From the NCBI RefSeq assembly GCF_000312485.1, contig NZ_HE997648.1:1-63446 (forward strand): a stretch of DNA of 63,446 nucleotides, read 5' to 3'. The translations under genes and the position numbers were made by a program. Shown here piece after piece: positions 22,505 through 34,901 of this stretch (positions are counted from its first letter, which is position 1; every line of letters begins with the position of its first letter). This DNA is from Yersinia massiliensis CCUG 53443. Lineage in GTDB: Bacteria; Pseudomonadota; Gammaproteobacteria; Enterobacterales; Enterobacteriaceae. The notes below the pieces were generated by a model. That model searched no databases. It saw nothing but the letters and a program-made list of their open reading frames with translations, and was not told where the DNA came from.

Positions 22505-23038
22505 ATGTCTGAATTTGTAACTGTAGCTCGCCCCTACGCCAAAGCAGCTTTTGACTTTGCTGTTGAGCACCAAGCGGTGGATCGTTGGCAGAATATGCTA
22601 GCGTTTACTGCCCAAGTGACTTGCAATGAACAAATCGCTGAATTGCTTTCCGGTGCGGTAGCACCAGAAACAATGTCTAAGACGTTTATTGCAGTTTGTG
22701 GTGATCAGCTCGATGAACCCGCACAGAACTTCATTCGAGTTATGGCGGAGAATGGCCGTTTACTGGTTCTTCCTGAGGTGTTGCAGCAGTTTATTCAACT
22801 GCGTGCCTCGCTGGAGTCAACCGTCGACGTTGAAGTGAGCTCTGCGAGCCCACTGAATGACGAACAGCTGGCTAAAATTGCCGCTGCGATGGAAAAACGT
22901 CTGTCACGCAAAGTTAAGCTGAATTGCAAAATTGATAAGTCTGTAATGGCCGGCGTAGTAATACGTGCAGGCGATATGGTGATAGATGGCAGCGTTCGCG
23001 GTCGTCTAGAACGCCTGGCGGACGTCTTGCAGTCTTAA
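22505..23038 (+). CDS. atpH: ATP synthase F1 subunit delta
   Basis: This 177-residue soluble stator subunit connects the b dimer to the top of alpha3beta3. It is the same length as in E. coli. It has an N-terminal helical domain (about 1-105) and a C-terminal domain with the family motif [16 protein letters not shown] near the end. A very strong AAGGAGGGAGGGG ribosome site precedes ATG 22505. Confidence 0.97.
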   Translation: MSEFVTVARPYAKAAFDFAVEHQAVDRWQNMLAFTAQVTCNEQIAELLSGAVAPETMSKTFIAVCGDQLDEPAQNFIRVMAENGRLLVLPEVLQQFIQLRASLESTVDVEVSSASPLNDEQLAKIAAAMEKRLSRKVKLNCKIDKSVMAGVVIRAGDMVIDGSVRGRLERLADVLQS

Positions 23039-23052
23039 GGGGACTGGAGCAT

Positions 23053-24594
23053 ATGCAACTGAATTCCACCGAAATCAGCGAACTGATCAAGCAGCGCATT
23101 GCTCAGTTCAATGTAGTGAGCGAAGCTCACAATGAAGGTACTATTGTTTCCGTCAGTGACGGGATCATCCGCGTACACGGTCTGGCCGATGTTATGCAGG
23201 GCGAGATGATCGCACTGCCAGGCAACCGTTATGCAATCGCACTGAACTTGGAGCGCGACTCCGTTGGTGCAGTCGTTATGGGTCCGTACGCCGATCTTGC
23301 CGAAGGCATGAAGGTTAAATGTACTGGCCGTATCCTAGAAGTTCCAGTCGGTCGTGGCCTGTTGGGTCGCGTCGTCAATACTCTGGGTGAACCTGTTGAT
23401 GGTAAAGGTCCGGTAGAAAACGACGGCTTCTCAGCTGTTGAAGCTATCGCACCAGGCGTTATTGAACGTCAGTCCGTTGATGAGCCTGTCCAGACTGGCT
23501 ATAAGTCAGTCGATGCCATGATCCCAATTGGTCGTGGTCAGCGTGAACTGATCATCGGTGACCGCCAGACAGGTAAAACTGCACTGGCGATTGATGCGAT
23601 CATCAATCAGCGCGATTCCGGCATCAAGTGTGTGTATGTTGCTATCGGTCAGAAAGCCTCTACAGTTTCCAACGTAGTACGTAAACTGGAAGAGCATGGC
23701 GCATTGGCTAACACCATTGTGGTTGTCGCGACGGCTTCTGAATCAGCAGCATTACAATACTTGGCACCGTACTCCGGTTGTGCCATGGGTGAATACTTCC
23801 GTGACCGTGGTGAAGATGCTCTGATTATTTATGACGACCTGTCTAAACAGGCTGTTGCATATCGTCAAATCTCCTTGCTGCTTCGTCGTCCACCAGGTCG
23901 TGAAGCTTATCCTGGCGACGTATTCTATCTCCACTCCCGTTTGCTGGAACGTGCTGCGCGTGTTAACGCTGAATACGTTGAAGCCTTTACCAAGGGTGAA
24001 GTGAAAGGTAAAACTGGTTCTTTGACCGCTCTGCCAATCATTGAAACTCAAGCAGGGGACGTTTCCGCGTTCGTTCCGACCAACGTAATTTCGATTACCG
24101 ATGGTCAGATCTTCTTGGAATCTAGCTTGTTTAACGCCGGTATTCGTCCTGCGGTTAACCCAGGTATCTCCGTATCCCGTGTGGGTGGTGCAGCGCAAAC
24201 CAAGATCATGAAAAAATTGTCCGGTGGTATTCGTACTGCTCTGGCACAGTATCGTGAACTTGCTGCGTTCTCCCAGTTCGCATCCGATTTGGATGATGCA
24301 ACACGTAAACAGTTGAGCCATGGTCAGAAAGTGACCGAGCTTCTGAAACAGAAACAGTATGCGCCGATGTCTGTCGCGCAACAGTCTCTGGTTCTGTTCG
24401 CGGCTGAACGTGGTTATCTGGGTGATATCGAGTTGGCGAAGGTAGGTAGCTTTGAAGCTGCGCTGTTGGCATTTGCTGACCGCGAGCATGCCGAGCTTCT
24501 GCAACAAATCAACCAAACTGGCGCGTATAACGATGAGATCGAGGCCAAGCTGAAAGGCATCCTTGATACATTTAAGGCAACCCAGTCCTGGTAA
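23053..24594 (+). CDS. atpA: ATP synthase F1 subunit alpha
   Basis: This 513-residue regulatory nucleotide-binding subunit is the same length as in E. coli. The P-loop GDRQTGKT is at about 169-176, and the arginine finger lies in the [17 protein letters not shown] block near residue 373. It forms the alternating alpha3beta3 hexamer with AtpD. ATG 23053 follows AAGGGGACTGGAGC, 14 bp after atpH. Confidence 0.98.
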   Translation: MQLNSTEISELIKQRIAQFNVVSEAHNEGTIVSVSDGIIRVHGLADVMQGEMIALPGNRYAIALNLERDSVGAVVMGPYADLAEGMKVKCTGRILEVPVGRGLLGRVVNTLGEPVDGKGPVENDGFSAVEAIAPGVIERQSVDEPVQTGYKSVDAMIPIGRGQRELIIGDRQTGKTALAIDAIINQRDSGIKCVYVAIGQKASTVSNVVRKLEEHGALANTIVVVATASESAALQYLAPYSGCAMGEYFRDRGEDALIIYDDLSKQAVAYRQISLLLRRPPGREAYPGDVFYLHSRLLERAARVNAEYVEAFTKGEVKGKTGSLTALPIIETQAGDVSAFVPTNVISITDGQIFLESSLFNAGIRPAVNPGISVSRVGGAAQTKIMKKLSGGIRTALAQYRELAAFSQFASDLDDATRKQLSHGQKVTELLKQKQYAPMSVAQQSLVLFAAERGYLGDIELAKVGSFEAALLAFADREHAELLQQINQTGAYNDEIEAKLKGILDTFKATQSW

Positions 24595-24601
24595 CGCTAT
24601 G

Positions 24602-24632
24602 CGGCCCTGCTTTTCATTAGGAAAGCAGGCCG
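24602..24632 (+). repeat. Intercistronic hairpin between atpA and atpG
   Basis: CGGCC-C-TGCTTT (24602-24613) pairs with AAAGCA-GGCCG (24622-24632) with one bulged C. It is 7 bp after the atpA stop and 24 bp before atpG. Such a hairpin may protect the 3' end of atpA or adjust atpG translation. No U-run follows. Confidence 0.6.
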
Positions 24633-24655
24633 TCTGGCAATGAGGAGAAGCAGAA

Positions 24656-25519
24656 ATGGCCGGCGCAAAAGAGATACGTTCCAAGATCGCCAGCGTGCAA
24701 AACACGCAAAAGATCACCAAAGCCATGGAGATGGTCGCCGCCTCCAAAATGCGTAAATCGCAGGAACGCATGGCGGCTAGCCGTCCTTATGCAGAAACTA
24801 TGCGTAGTGTGATTGGTCACCTCGCGTTAGGTAATCTGGAATATAAACATCCGTACCTGGAAGAGCGCGACGTTAAGCGTGTCGGGTATCTGGTGGTTTC
24901 TACAGACCGTGGCTTGTGCGGTGGTTTGAACATTAACCTGTTCAAAAAACTGTTGTCTGAGATGAAAGGTTGGTCTGAAAAAGGCGTTGAATGTGATTTA
25001 GCGCTGATCGGGTCAAAAGCAGCCTCTTTCTTTGGTTCCGTGGGCGGCAAAATTGTTGCTCAGGTCACTGGCATGGGGGATAACCCCTCTCTGTCAGAAC
25101 TTATCGGGCCGGTGAAAGTGATGTTGCAAGCCTATGACGAAGGTCGTCTGGATAAACTGTATATCGTTAATAACAAGTTTATCAATACGATGTCTCAAGA
25201 ACCACGGATCATGCAGCTACTACCTCTTCCGCCAGCGGAAGACGGCGAGCTGAAAAAGAAATCCTGGGATTATCTGTATGAACCCGATCCTAAAGCGCTG
25301 CTGGATACCCTCCTGCGCCGCTATGTAGAATCGCAAGTTTATCAGGGCGTCGTTGAAAACCTGGCCAGCGAGCAGGCCGCGCGAATGGTAGCGATGAAAG
25401 CCGCCACCGATAACGGCGGTAGCCTGATCAAAGAGCTGCAGTTGGTTTACAACAAGGCTCGTCAGGCCAGCATCACTCAGGAACTCACCGAAATCGTCGG
25501 GGGAGCCTCCGCGGTTTAA
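24656..25519 (+). CDS. atpG: ATP synthase F1 subunit gamma
   Basis: This 287-residue central rotor shaft is the same length as in E. coli. N-terminal (about 1-55) and C-terminal (about 215-287) helices form the coiled coil inside alpha3beta3. The conserved starts [20 protein letters not shown] and [10 protein letters not shown] are intact. ATG 24656 is preceded by ATGAGGAGAAGCAGAA, a strong ribosome site. Confidence 0.98.
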   Translation: MAGAKEIRSKIASVQNTQKITKAMEMVAASKMRKSQERMAASRPYAETMRSVIGHLALGNLEYKHPYLEERDVKRVGYLVVSTDRGLCGGLNINLFKKLLSEMKGWSEKGVECDLALIGSKAASFFGSVGGKIVAQVTGMGDNPSLSELIGPVKVMLQAYDEGRLDKLYIVNNKFINTMSQEPRIMQLLPLPPAEDGELKKKSWDYLYEPDPKALLDTLLRRYVESQVYQGVVENLASEQAARMVAMKAATDNGGSLIKELQLVYNKARQASITQELTEIVGGASAV

Positions 25520-25587
25520 CCAGGTTATTACCCTAAATAGGTCAGATTGTAGCGTGGCAGTCGATGCTACAGCAGTTTGAAATATGA

Positions 25588-27000
<1,413 letters not shown>

Positions 27001-27021
27001 CGCTGTTGACTGGAGGGTGAC

Positions 27022-27444
27022 ATGGCTGCAATGACTTACCATCTGGATGTTGTGAGCGCAGAGAAGAAAATGTTCTCTGGCGTGGTACAAAAAATTCAGG
27101 TGACGGGTAGTGAAGGTGAACTGGGTATTTTCCCTGGTCATGCCCCACTACTCACTGCCATTAAGCCTGGCATGATACGTATCGTTAAACAGTTCGGTGA
27201 GGAAGAGTTTATTTATCTTTCTGGCGGCATCCTTGAGGTGCAACCGAGCGTTGTGATCGTATTGGCTGACACTGCTATTCGTGGGCAGGATTTGGACGAA
27301 GCTAAGGCGCTAGAATCTAAGCGCAAAGCAGAAGCCCATATCAGTAACTCTCATGGTGATGTCGACTATGCTCAGGCATCTGCTGAATTGGCGAAGGCGA
27401 TTGCGAAATTACGCGTAATCGAGCTGACCAGAAAAGCGATGTAA
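27022..27444 (+). CDS. atpC: ATP synthase F1 subunit epsilon
   Basis: This 140-residue protein has an N-terminal beta-sandwich (about 1-86) that binds gamma and the c-ring, and a C-terminal helical hairpin that can extend and inhibit ATP hydrolysis. E. coli AtpC has 139 aa. ACTGGAGGGTGAC precedes ATG 27022. It is the last gene of the operon, with a terminator 79 bp later. Confidence 0.97.
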   Translation: MAAMTYHLDVVSAEKKMFSGVVQKIQVTGSEGELGIFPGHAPLLTAIKPGMIRIVKQFGEEEFIYLSGGILEVQPSVVIVLADTAIRGQDLDEAKALESKRKAEAHISNSHGDVDYAQASAELAKAIAKLRVIELTRKAM

Positions 27445-27522
27445 TTTTATATCATGTGGTTCTTTAGTGAATTCTAGTTGATAACGCATTGATTTATAAA
27501 ATTATCTTAGATATGAAAATAG

Positions 27523-27557
27523 AATGCCAGTCAGTTTACCTGATTGGCATTTTTTTC
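27523..27557 (+). terminator. atp operon terminator
   Basis: AATGCCAGTCAG (27523-27534) pairs with CTGATTGGCATT (27540-27551) with one G-T wobble and a 5-nt loop, followed by seven T. This is a textbook intrinsic terminator. Confidence 0.93.
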
Positions 27558-27920
27558 ATCATTACTTTGCCCTCGCGGTTGTGAATCCTCCGATCGATGA
27601 CCTGATGATCTCCGCGCTATCACCAATGCTGTGATTAACAAATCCTAAGCTAAACTAAAACAGTTTCTTTCTGAAAATTCTTTTTTCTTCCCGTAAAATA
27701 AGTGGTTAATAGCCTGAATAAGTGAATGTATTTTGACTAAAATAGGTCTGAAAACGTCGCTGATCGCAGACACTTTTTAGCACATTTTTTCGTTACGGGG
27801 TCAGCCGCTACAACCCTTTAACCATGCGGGTTCAGCCCATTTTTCGCTGAGAAATATGTAGTAATTATTTCACCAAACAGGTTTACTTCCGTCTATTAAA
27901 TTGGAGTTATCAGGTTGCTT
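27558..27920. other. Leader region of glmU
   Basis: This stretch of about 360 bp after the atp terminator has no convincing gene. It must hold the glmUS promoter or promoters. In E. coli NagC sites lie here, but I could not place a NagC box or a clear -35/-10 pair with confidence. T-rich tracts around 27660-27690 and 27775-27790 are the only other visible features. Confidence 0.45.
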
Positions 27921-29291
27921 ATGTCTAACAGCTCAATGAGTGTAGTCATCCTTGCCGCAGGTAAGGGGACTCGTATGTATTCCGACCTTCCTAAGGTGTT
28001 ACACCCATTGGCAGGCAAGCCGATGGTTCAGCATGTTATTGATGCCGCCATGAAGTTGGGGGCGAAAAATGTCCATTTAGTTTATGGGCATGGTGGTGAT
28101 TTACTGAAAAACACGCTGACTGATCCATCCTTGAATTGGGTTTTACAGGCAGAGCAGCTTGGTACAGGGCATGCGATGCAACAGGCTGCGCCACATTTTG
28201 CTGACGATGAAGATGTGCTGATGCTTTACGGTGACGTGCCTTTGATCTCAGTTGATACCCTGCAACGACTGTTGGCTGCTAAGCCGCAAGGTGGGATTGG
28301 TTTGCTGACAGTGAAGCTGGATGACCCAAGTGGTTATGGCCGTATTGTGCGCGAACAGGGTGATGTGGTGGGGATTGTTGAGCATAAAGATGCCAGCGAT
28401 GCACAGCGCGAGATAAATGAAATCAACACTGGGATACTGGTCGCGAACGGGCGTGATTTAAAACGTTGGTTGTCGCTGCTGGATAACAATAATGCACAGG
28501 GCGAGTTTTATATCACGGATATTATCGCGCTAGCCCATGCTGACGGTAAGAAGATTGCGACCGTGCACCCTACTCGTCTCAGTGAGGTTGAAGGGGTCAA
28601 TAACCGTCTCCAGCTGGCGACTCTCGAGCGAGTATTTCAGTCCGAGCAAGCAGAAAGACTGTTGTTAGCCGGCGTCATGTTACTGGATCCTGCCCGCTTT
28701 GATTTGCGCGGAGAATTAACACATGGGCGCGATATTACTATCGATACCAATGTCATCATTGAAGGGCATGTGATTTTAGGTGATCGCGTACGTATTGGTA
28801 CGGGATGTGTGCTGAAAAATTGTGTTATTGGCGATGATTCAGAAATCAGTCCCTACACGGTTGTAGAAGACTCCCGTTTGGATGCGGCTTGTACCGTTGG
28901 TCCATTTGCTCGCTTGCGTCCTGGTGCAGAGTTAGCAGAAGGCGCACATGTCGGTAACTTTGTCGAAATCAAGAAAACCCGCTTGGGCAAAGGCTCTAAG
29001 GCGGGTCACCTCTCCTATTTAGGCGATGCTGAAATTGGTTCTGGCGTAAATATTGGCGCAGGAACTATAACTTGCAACTATGATGGAGCTAATAAGTTTA
29101 AAACAATTATTGGCGATAATGTCTTTGTTGGCTCCGATACTCAACTGGTGGCTCCCGTCACGGTAGCTGATGGTGCCACTATTGCTGCAGGTACGACTGT
29201 GACCCGTGATATCGCTGAAGATGAGTTAGTGCTCAGCCGTATTAAGCAGGTCCACGTGCAGGGTTGGCAGCGGCCAGTAAAGAAAAAATAA
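27921..29291 (+). CDS. glmU: Bifunctional UDP-GlcNAc pyrophosphorylase / glucosamine-1-phosphate acetyltransferase
   Basis: This 456-residue cytoplasmic enzyme makes UDP-N-acetylglucosamine for peptidoglycan and lipopolysaccharide. The N-terminal uridylyltransferase domain has [18 protein letters not shown] (about residues 11-28). The C-terminal left-handed beta-helix (about 250-440) carries hexapeptide repeats such as [20 protein letters not shown]. The length equals E. coli. I chose ATG 27921 (AGG six bases upstream). TTG 27915 with GGAG eight bases upstream is an alternative. glmS follows after 209 bp. Confidence 0.96.
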   Translation: MSNSSMSVVILAAGKGTRMYSDLPKVLHPLAGKPMVQHVIDAAMKLGAKNVHLVYGHGGDLLKNTLTDPSLNWVLQAEQLGTGHAMQQAAPHFADDEDVLMLYGDVPLISVDTLQRLLAAKPQGGIGLLTVKLDDPSGYGRIVREQGDVVGIVEHKDASDAQREINEINTGILVANGRDLKRWLSLLDNNNAQGEFYITDIIALAHADGKKIATVHPTRLSEVEGVNNRLQLATLERVFQSEQAERLLLAGVMLLDPARFDLRGELTHGRDITIDTNVIIEGHVILGDRVRIGTGCVLKNCVIGDDSEISPYTVVEDSRLDAACTVGPFARLRPGAELAEGAHVGNFVEIKKTRLGKGSKAGHLSYLGDAEIGSGVNIGAGTITCNYDGANKFKTIIGDNVFVGSDTQLVAPVTVADGATIAAGTTVTRDIAEDELVLSRIKQVHVQGWQRPVKKK

Positions 29292-29500
29292 GCGATTAAA
29301 ATACGCCCCTTCAAGGTGATTGATGATGCTTTGAAGGGATGTTTTGCCCTGTATTTTTGGACTCAATATTTCAACCGAGAATACAGAACAAAACATAATA
29401 ATCCCCAACTCTACAGGCTCGGGGAACCCGGAAAATCCGGATCAATCAGGTCACTGACATCGACAAGGTTCTAAAAGAACCTTACATAGGAATAAAACAG

Positions 29501-31330
29501 ATGTGTGGAATAGTTGGCGCAGTAGCGCAACGTGATATCGCTGAGATTCTGATCGAAGGTTTACGTCGTCTTGAATACCGTGGCTATGACTCTGCGGGTT
29601 TAGCCGTGGTCGATGCTGAAGGTAACATGACTCGCCTACGTCGGGTGGGTAAGGTTCAGGCACTGTCTGACGCAGCTGAAAGTCAGGATTTGCACGGTGG
29701 TACTGGGATTGCACATACCCGCTGGGCGACCCATGGTGAGCCATCAGAGGCGAATGCGCACCCTCATGTTTCTGACTACATCTCCGTTGTTCACAACGGC
29801 ATTATTGAAAACCACGAACCTTTGCGTGAATTATTGATTGGTCGTGGTTACCGTTTCAGCTCTGAAACTGATACTGAAGTTATCGCTCACCTCGTGCATT
29901 GGGAGCTACAACAAGGTGGTTCATTGCTGGAAGTGGTTAAGCGCGTGATCCCGCAATTGCGTGGTGCTTATGGCACTGTCGTGATGGACAGCCGTGACCC
30001 AAGCCGTTTAGTGGCAGCTCGTTCAGGCAGCCCATTGGTTATTGGTTGTGGTGTAGGTGAAAACTTTATTGCCTCAGACCAACTGGCACTACTGCCAGTA
30101 ACCCGTCGCTTTATCTTCCTTGAAGAAGGGGATGTGGTTGAAGTGACTCGTCGTAGCGTTGAAATTTTTGATAAGCAGGGTAACGCCATCGAGCGCCCTG
30201 AAATTGAATCTCAAGTGCAATACGATGCTGGCGATAAAGGTGTTTACCGTCATTACATGCAGAAAGAGATTTACGAGCAGCCAATGGCGATTAAAAACAC
30301 GCTGGAAGGCCGCTTAAATCATGGCGCGATTGATTTGTCTGAGCTTGGTCCAAAAGCCGATGCCTTGCTGGCTAACGTACAGCACATTCAAATCATTGCC
30401 TGTGGGACGTCTTACAACTCAGGCATGGTTTCGCGCTACTGGTTTGAATCTTTAGCTGGTGTACCTTGTGATGTGGAAATTGCGTCGGAATTCCGTTACC
30501 GCAAATCTGCTGTGCGCCCTAACAGTTTGCTGATTACTTTATCTCAATCGGGTGAAACTGCGGATACTCTGGCTGCGCTACGTTTATCCAAAGAGTTGGG
30601 ATATTTAGGTTCGCTGGCAATTTGTAATGTGGCCGGCTCCTCATTGGTACGTGAGTCAGATTTAGCGTTAATGACCAAAGCGGGTACTGAAATTGGTGTG
30701 GCGTCCACCAAAGCGTTCACCACTCAGTTGACTGTTTTACTGATGCTGGTGGGACGTATTGGTAAGCTGAAAGGCGCTGATGATAGCTTGGAGCATGACA
30801 TCGTTCATGCATTACAGGCATTGCCTGCGCGTATAGAGCAAATGTTGTCTCTGGATAAAACCATTGAAGCATTGGCTGAAGGTTTCTCTGATAAGCACAA
30901 TGCATTGTTCCTTGGCCGTGGCGATCAATACCCGATTGCAATGGAAGGGGCGCTGAAGCTGAAAGAAATCTCTTATATTCATGCGGAAGCTTATGCTGCT
31001 GGTGAATTGAAGCATGGTCCGTTGGCACTGATTGATGCTGATATGCCGGTCATCGTTGTTGCGCCAAACAATGAATTGTTAGAAAAACTGAAATCTAACA
31101 TTGAAGAAGTGCGTGCGCGTGGTGGCTTACTGTATGTGTTTGCCGATCAAGATGCCGGTTTTGCCGACAGTGAAGGCATGAAAATTATTCAGTTGCCGCA
31201 TGTAGAAGAGATTATTGCCCCTATCTTCTACACCGTACCACTACAGTTATTGTCTTATCACGTCGCCTTGATTAAAGGCACTGACGTCGATCAGCCACGT
31301 AACTTGGCAAAATCTGTTACGGTTGAGTAA
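29501..31330 (+). CDS. glmS: Glutamine-fructose-6-phosphate aminotransferase
   Basis: This 609-residue enzyme makes glucosamine-6-phosphate from fructose-6-phosphate and glutamine, the first step of amino-sugar synthesis. The catalytic N-terminal cysteine follows the initiator Met ([10 protein letters not shown]). The amidotransferase domain spans about 1-240 and two SIS isomerase domains span about 285-600. The length equals E. coli. AGGAATAAAACAG precedes ATG 29501. The 209-bp leader has a GC-rich hairpin-forming stretch near 29420, where the sRNA GlmZ acts in E. coli; I did not identify the pairing site here. Confidence 0.97.
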   Translation: MCGIVGAVAQRDIAEILIEGLRRLEYRGYDSAGLAVVDAEGNMTRLRRVGKVQALSDAAESQDLHGGTGIAHTRWATHGEPSEANAHPHVSDYISVVHNGIIENHEPLRELLIGRGYRFSSETDTEVIAHLVHWELQQGGSLLEVVKRVIPQLRGAYGTVVMDSRDPSRLVAARSGSPLVIGCGVGENFIASDQLALLPVTRRFIFLEEGDVVEVTRRSVEIFDKQGNAIERPEIESQVQYDAGDKGVYRHYMQKEIYEQPMAIKNTLEGRLNHGAIDLSELGPKADALLANVQHIQIIACGTSYNSGMVSRYWFESLAGVPCDVEIASEFRYRKSAVRPNSLLITLSQSGETADTLAALRLSKELGYLGSLAICNVAGSSLVRESDLALMTKAGTEIGVASTKAFTTQLTVLLMLVGRIGKLKGADDSLEHDIVHALQALPARIEQMLSLDKTIEALAEGFSDKHNALFLGRGDQYPIAMEGALKLKEISYIHAEAYAAGELKHGPLALIDADMPVIVVAPNNELLEKLKSNIEEVRARGGLLYVFADQDAGFADSEGMKIIQLPHVEEIIAPIFYTVPLQLLSYHVALIKGTDVDQPRNLAKSVTVE

Positions 31331-31359
31331 GCCGAAACTGAGCTCGCATCAATCTGACT

Positions 31360-31384
31360 AAGCCGGCAAATGCCGGCTTTTTTC
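31360..31384 (+). terminator. glmS terminator
   Basis: AAGCCGGCA and TGCCGGCTT (31360-31368 and 31371-31379) form a GC-rich stem followed by TTTTT, 30 bp after the glmS stop. Confidence 0.92.
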
Positions 31385-31549
31385 TTAATTGCTTTGTAGT
31401 GAACTGTCATTTTTGGCTTAAAAATAAACAATGAATACAGCGTGATTGAGGTGATAAATGAAAGTTTTTGCGAATAAAAAGAGAAAAAAAACGGCCTAAA
31501 AGTGTATCAATTATATGATAAATAAACACTTTATTTATCGCTCAACACA

Positions 31550-31600
31550 CTGTCATATAACTGTAATATTGCGTACATTTTTCTGTCATTAAACTGTCCT
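31550..31600 (+). promoter_or_regulatory. Two Pho boxes of the pst promoter
   Basis: CTGTCATATAACTGTAAT (31550-31567) and CTGTCATTAAACTGTCCT (31583-31600) match the PhoB consensus of two 7-bp repeats with a 4-bp spacer. They are 33 bp apart, three helical turns. PhoB bound here would replace a -35 element, and a -10 would lie near 31610-31622. This predicts induction of pstSCAB-phoU in phosphate starvation. Confidence 0.87.
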
Positions 31601-31672
31601 ATTTTCCCTCCTGCACCATACTTAATCTGATGAAAACAATTTATACACTTTGTACTTTAAGCATCAGGATTG

Positions 31673-31765
31673 TTAGCTACGTTCACTCACCCGAATCACT
31701 TACATCAGTAAGCACATCGGGACTCGTTCGCTTGCTACCTGCTGCTCCAAGTTCTTCGGTATAGA
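31673..31765. repeat. Palindromic repeat in the pstS leader
   Basis: Within this stretch CCCGA-ATCA-CTTAC (31690-31703) pairs with GTAAG-CACA-TCGGG (31708-31721) around a 4-nt loop. The flanking CCTGCTGCTCCAAGTTCTTC resembles one arm of the palindromes after rbsB and after the amino-acid binding-protein gene. It lies between the Pho boxes and pstS, so it is transcribed as part of the 5' leader. It looks like an interspersed intergenic repeat of the kind common in Yersinia and relatives. Confidence 0.5.
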
Positions 31766-31795
31766 GTTAATTCTAATATCCCATTAGGAGGGATT

Positions 31796-32836
31796 ATGAA
31801 ACTGATGCGTACCACCGTAGCCAGCATTGTGGCAGCGACTTTATCTATGACAACCGTGTCCGCGTTCGCTGCTGCAAGCCTGACAGGTGCAGGTGCGACA
31901 TTCCCCGCGCCGGTGTATGCCAAGTGGGCAGATTCTTATCAGAAAGAAACAGGTAACAAAGTTAACTATCAGGGGATCGGTTCTTCAGGTGGCGTAAAAC
32001 AAATTATCGCCAACACTGTTGATTTCGGTGCCTCTGATGCGCCTTTAGCAGACGAAAAACTGGCTGCTGACGGTTTGTTCCAATTCCCAACGGTGATTGG
32101 CGGCGTTGTCTTAGCCGTTAATATCCCCGGCATTAAATCTGGTGAACTGACGTTAGACGGTAAAACACTGGGTGATATTTATCTGGGCAATGTTAAAAAG
32201 TGGAATGATCCTGCGATTGTTAAATTGAACCCTGGTGTTAATTTACCGGATCAAAATATCGCAGTAGTGCGTCGTGCTGATGGTTCTGGCACATCATTCG
32301 TTTTCACCAGCTATCTGGCGAAAGTGAACGCAGAATGGAAAGAAAAGATCGGCGCTGGTTCAACAGTTAACTGGCCAACGGGTTTGGGCGGCAAAGGTAA
32401 CGACGGCATCGCTGCATTTGTTCAACGTCTGCCGGGTTCAATTGGTTATGTAGAATACGCTTACGCCAAACAGAATAATCTGGCTTACACCAAACTGGTT
32501 TCTGCTGATGGCAAACCGGTTAGCCCAACTGAGCAGAGCTTTAGTGCTGCGGCTAAAGGTGTAGACTGGAGCAAAACATTCGCTCAAGATTTAACCAATC
32601 AAAAAGGTGATGATGTATGGCCAATTACATCAACAACCTTCATTTTGGTGCACAAAGAGCAGAAAGATGCAGCTAAAGGCACAGAAGTGTTGAAGTTCTT
32701 TGATTGGGCATACAAAAACGGCGCGCAACAAGCTAACGCACTGGATTATGCAACATTACCTGCAGAGGTTGTTGAGCAAATCCGTGCTGCTTGGAAAACT
32801 CAAGTTAAAGACAGTAGCGGTAAGCCACTGCTTTGA
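31796..32836 (+). CDS. pstS: Phosphate-binding protein PstS
   Basis: This 346-residue periplasmic receptor of the high-affinity phosphate importer (E. coli 346 aa) has a Sec signal peptide ending at SAFA-A (about residue 25). The mature start is [18 protein letters not shown], where phosphate-binding backbone residues lie. [16 protein letters not shown] near residue 160 is the second binding block. TAGGAGGGATT precedes ATG 31796. The operon is pstSCAB-phoU with Pho boxes upstream. A GC hairpin follows the gene. Confidence 0.97.
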   Translation: MKLMRTTVASIVAATLSMTTVSAFAAASLTGAGATFPAPVYAKWADSYQKETGNKVNYQGIGSSGGVKQIIANTVDFGASDAPLADEKLAADGLFQFPTVIGGVVLAVNIPGIKSGELTLDGKTLGDIYLGNVKKWNDPAIVKLNPGVNLPDQNIAVVRRADGSGTSFVFTSYLAKVNAEWKEKIGAGSTVNWPTGLGGKGNDGIAAFVQRLPGSIGYVEYAYAKQNNLAYTKLVSADGKPVSPTEQSFSAAAKGVDWSKTFAQDLTNQKGDDVWPITSTTFILVHKEQKDAAKGTEVLKFFDWAYKNGAQQANALDYATLPAEVVEQIRAAWKTQVKDSSGKPLL

Positions 32837-32905
32837 TTTAAGACCATTGCGTTATAGCTTTTGCTCCAATAAGTGATTTATAAAAAATTGGTTGAGTAAA
32901 TTACT

Positions 32906-32926
32906 CCCTCCCCCTGTTGGGGAGGG
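32906..32926 (+). repeat. GC-rich hairpin between pstS and pstC
   Basis: CCCTCCCC (32906-32913) and GGGGAGGG (32919-32926) form a perfect 8-bp stem with a 5-nt loop, 70 bp after pstS and 28 bp before pstC. The following sequence AAATAAC is not a U-run. It probably stabilises the pstS message and lowers permease expression. Confidence 0.7.
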
Positions 32927-32954
32927 AAATAACACCCGGATGAGAAGAGAGTCT

Positions 32955-33911
32955 ATGGCTGATTACAAGCCGACGATCAAAGCACCGAGTCAATACGGTG
33001 ACATCATTTTCAGTGCGCTAGTTAAGCTGGCTGCGCTGATTACCCTATTTCTGTTGGGTGGCATCATCATCTCGCTGATTGTTGCTTCCTGGCCAAGCAT
33101 TGAAAAATTTGGTTTTGCATTCTTGTGGACCAAAGAGTGGGATCCGCCGGCTGAGCAGTTTGGTGCTTTAGTGCCGATTTACGGCACCATCGTGACCTCA
33201 GTGATTGCGCTGCTGATTGCGGTACCCGTCAGTTTTGGTATCGCCTTGTTCTTAACCGAACTGGCCCCAAACTGGTTAAAACGCCCCTTAGGTGTTGCCA
33301 TCGAGCTGCTCGCGGCTATCCCCAGTATCGTTTACGGTATGTGGGGCTTGTTCGTCTTCGCACCCTTGTTTGCTCGCTATTTCCAAGAACCCGTCGGCAA
33401 TGTGATGTCTGGTATCCCGATTGTGGGTGTCCTGTTCTCGGGGCCGGTATTCGGTATCGGTATTTTGGCCGCGGGCATTATCTTAGCCATCATGATTATT
33501 CCTTACATCGCAGCAGTAATGCGTGATGTATTCGAACAAACCCCGGTGATGATGAAAGAGTCGGCATACGGCATTGGGTGTACCACGTGGGAAGTTATCT
33601 GGCGCATTGTGCTGCCTTATACCAAAAACGGTGTAATCGGTGGCGTGATGTTAGGGCTAGGTCGTGCCTTAGGGGAAACCATGGCGGTCACCTTTATCAT
33701 CGGCAATACCTATCAGCTCGACAGCTTCTCGCTGTTTATGCCAGGCAACAGTATTACCTCCGCGTTGGCAAATGAATTTGCCGAAGCTGAGTCAGGCTTA
33801 CATACCGCAGCATTGATGGAATTGGGCCTGATCTTGTTCGTCATTACCTTTATCGTGCTGGCTTTATCTAAGTTAATGATTTCGCGTCTGGCTAAGAAAG
33901 AGGGGCGTTAA
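32955..33911 (+). CDS. pstC: Phosphate ABC transporter permease PstC
   Basis: This 318-residue inner-membrane permease (E. coli 319 aa) has six membrane segments and the EAA loop [20 protein letters not shown] that docks PstB. I chose ATG 32955 (MADYKPT) because it matches the E. coli N-terminus and has AGAAGAGAG upstream. The frame is open to 32892, but that would read through the GC hairpin. pstA follows after one base. Confidence 0.95.
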   Translation: MADYKPTIKAPSQYGDIIFSALVKLAALITLFLLGGIIISLIVASWPSIEKFGFAFLWTKEWDPPAEQFGALVPIYGTIVTSVIALLIAVPVSFGIALFLTELAPNWLKRPLGVAIELLAAIPSIVYGMWGLFVFAPLFARYFQEPVGNVMSGIPIVGVLFSGPVFGIGILAAGIILAIMIIPYIAAVMRDVFEQTPVMMKESAYGIGCTTWEVIWRIVLPYTKNGVIGGVMLGLGRALGETMAVTFIIGNTYQLDSFSLFMPGNSITSALANEFAEAESGLHTAALMELGLILFVITFIVLALSKLMISRLAKKEGR

Positions 33912-33912
33912 G

Positions 33913-34800
33913 ATGGCAACGATGGATATGCAAAGTGATGCGACGCTGATGGAAACCCGCCGTAAAAAGCAGGCATGGCGTCGCCAGAAGAACCGTCTTG
34001 CCTTAATACTGTCCATGGCAACGATGGTGTTTGGTTTGTTCTGGTTGGTGTGGATTTTGTTCTCCACGATAACCAAAGGTATTGATGGCATGTCGCTGGC
34101 GCTGTTTACCGAGATGACACCGCCACCGAATACGGCGGGCGGTGGTTTGGCGAATGCGATTGCCGGTAGCGGGTTATTAATCTTATGGGCGACCGTTATA
34201 GGCACGCCATTGGGCATTATGGCGGGGATTTATCTGGCCGAATATGGGCGTAAATCTTGGCTGGCAGAAGTCACCCGTTTTATAAATGACATTTTATTAT
34301 CAGCGCCTTCTATTGTTGTGGGTCTGTTTGTTTACACCATCGTGGTAGCCAAGATGGAGCACTTCTCCGGTTGGGCTGGGGTGATTGCACTGGCGCTGTT
34401 ACAAGTACCAATTGTGATTCGTACCACCGAAAACATGCTGAAATTGGTGCCTGATAGCTTGCGTGAAGCTGCCTATGCACTGGGAACACCAAAGTGGCGG
34501 ATGATTTCGGCCATTACGCTGAAAGCCTCTATTTCTGGGATTTTGACGGGTATTTTGCTGGCAGTGGCGCGTATTGCAGGCGAAACAGCACCGCTGCTTT
34601 TCACCTCGCTCTCCAACCAATTCTGGAGTACCGACCTGAGCCAGCCGATTGCTAACTTGCCAGTCACCATCTTTAAGTTTGCCATGAGCCCGTTTGCCGA
34701 ATGGCAACAACTGGCTTGGGCTGGGGTATTACTGATTACCCTGTGCGTACTGTTACTGAATATTCTGGCTCGCGTGATTTTCGCTAAGAAAAAGCACTGA
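33913..34800 (+). CDS. pstA: Phosphate ABC transporter permease PstA
   Basis: This 295-residue second permease of the Pst importer (E. coli 296 aa) has six membrane segments and the coupling loop [20 protein letters not shown]. It forms the channel as a heterodimer with PstC. It starts one base after the pstC stop, with GAGGGGCGTTAAG as overlapping ribosome site, so translation is probably coupled. Confidence 0.96.
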   Translation: MATMDMQSDATLMETRRKKQAWRRQKNRLALILSMATMVFGLFWLVWILFSTITKGIDGMSLALFTEMTPPPNTAGGGLANAIAGSGLLILWATVIGTPLGIMAGIYLAEYGRKSWLAEVTRFINDILLSAPSIVVGLFVYTIVVAKMEHFSGWAGVIALALLQVPIVIRTTENMLKLVPDSLREAAYALGTPKWRMISAITLKASISGILTGILLAVARIAGETAPLLFTSLSNQFWSTDLSQPIANLPVTIFKFAMSPFAEWQQLAWAGVLLITLCVLLLNILARVIFAKKKH

Positions 34801-34901
34801 TAGGCTGCTAAAAACATCAGCCATTAGCAACGAAAATACCGATTCGCCAACAATGACCAAAATGCGGCTCAGGCGGCATTGGCTAAAAGAGAGACATCTT
34901 G

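Noticed and set aside
23752-24771. Long open frame on the minus strand inside atpA/atpG
   Set aside because: It lies wholly opposite two highly conserved ATP synthase genes and has no recognisable domain. Codon bias of the true genes explains it.
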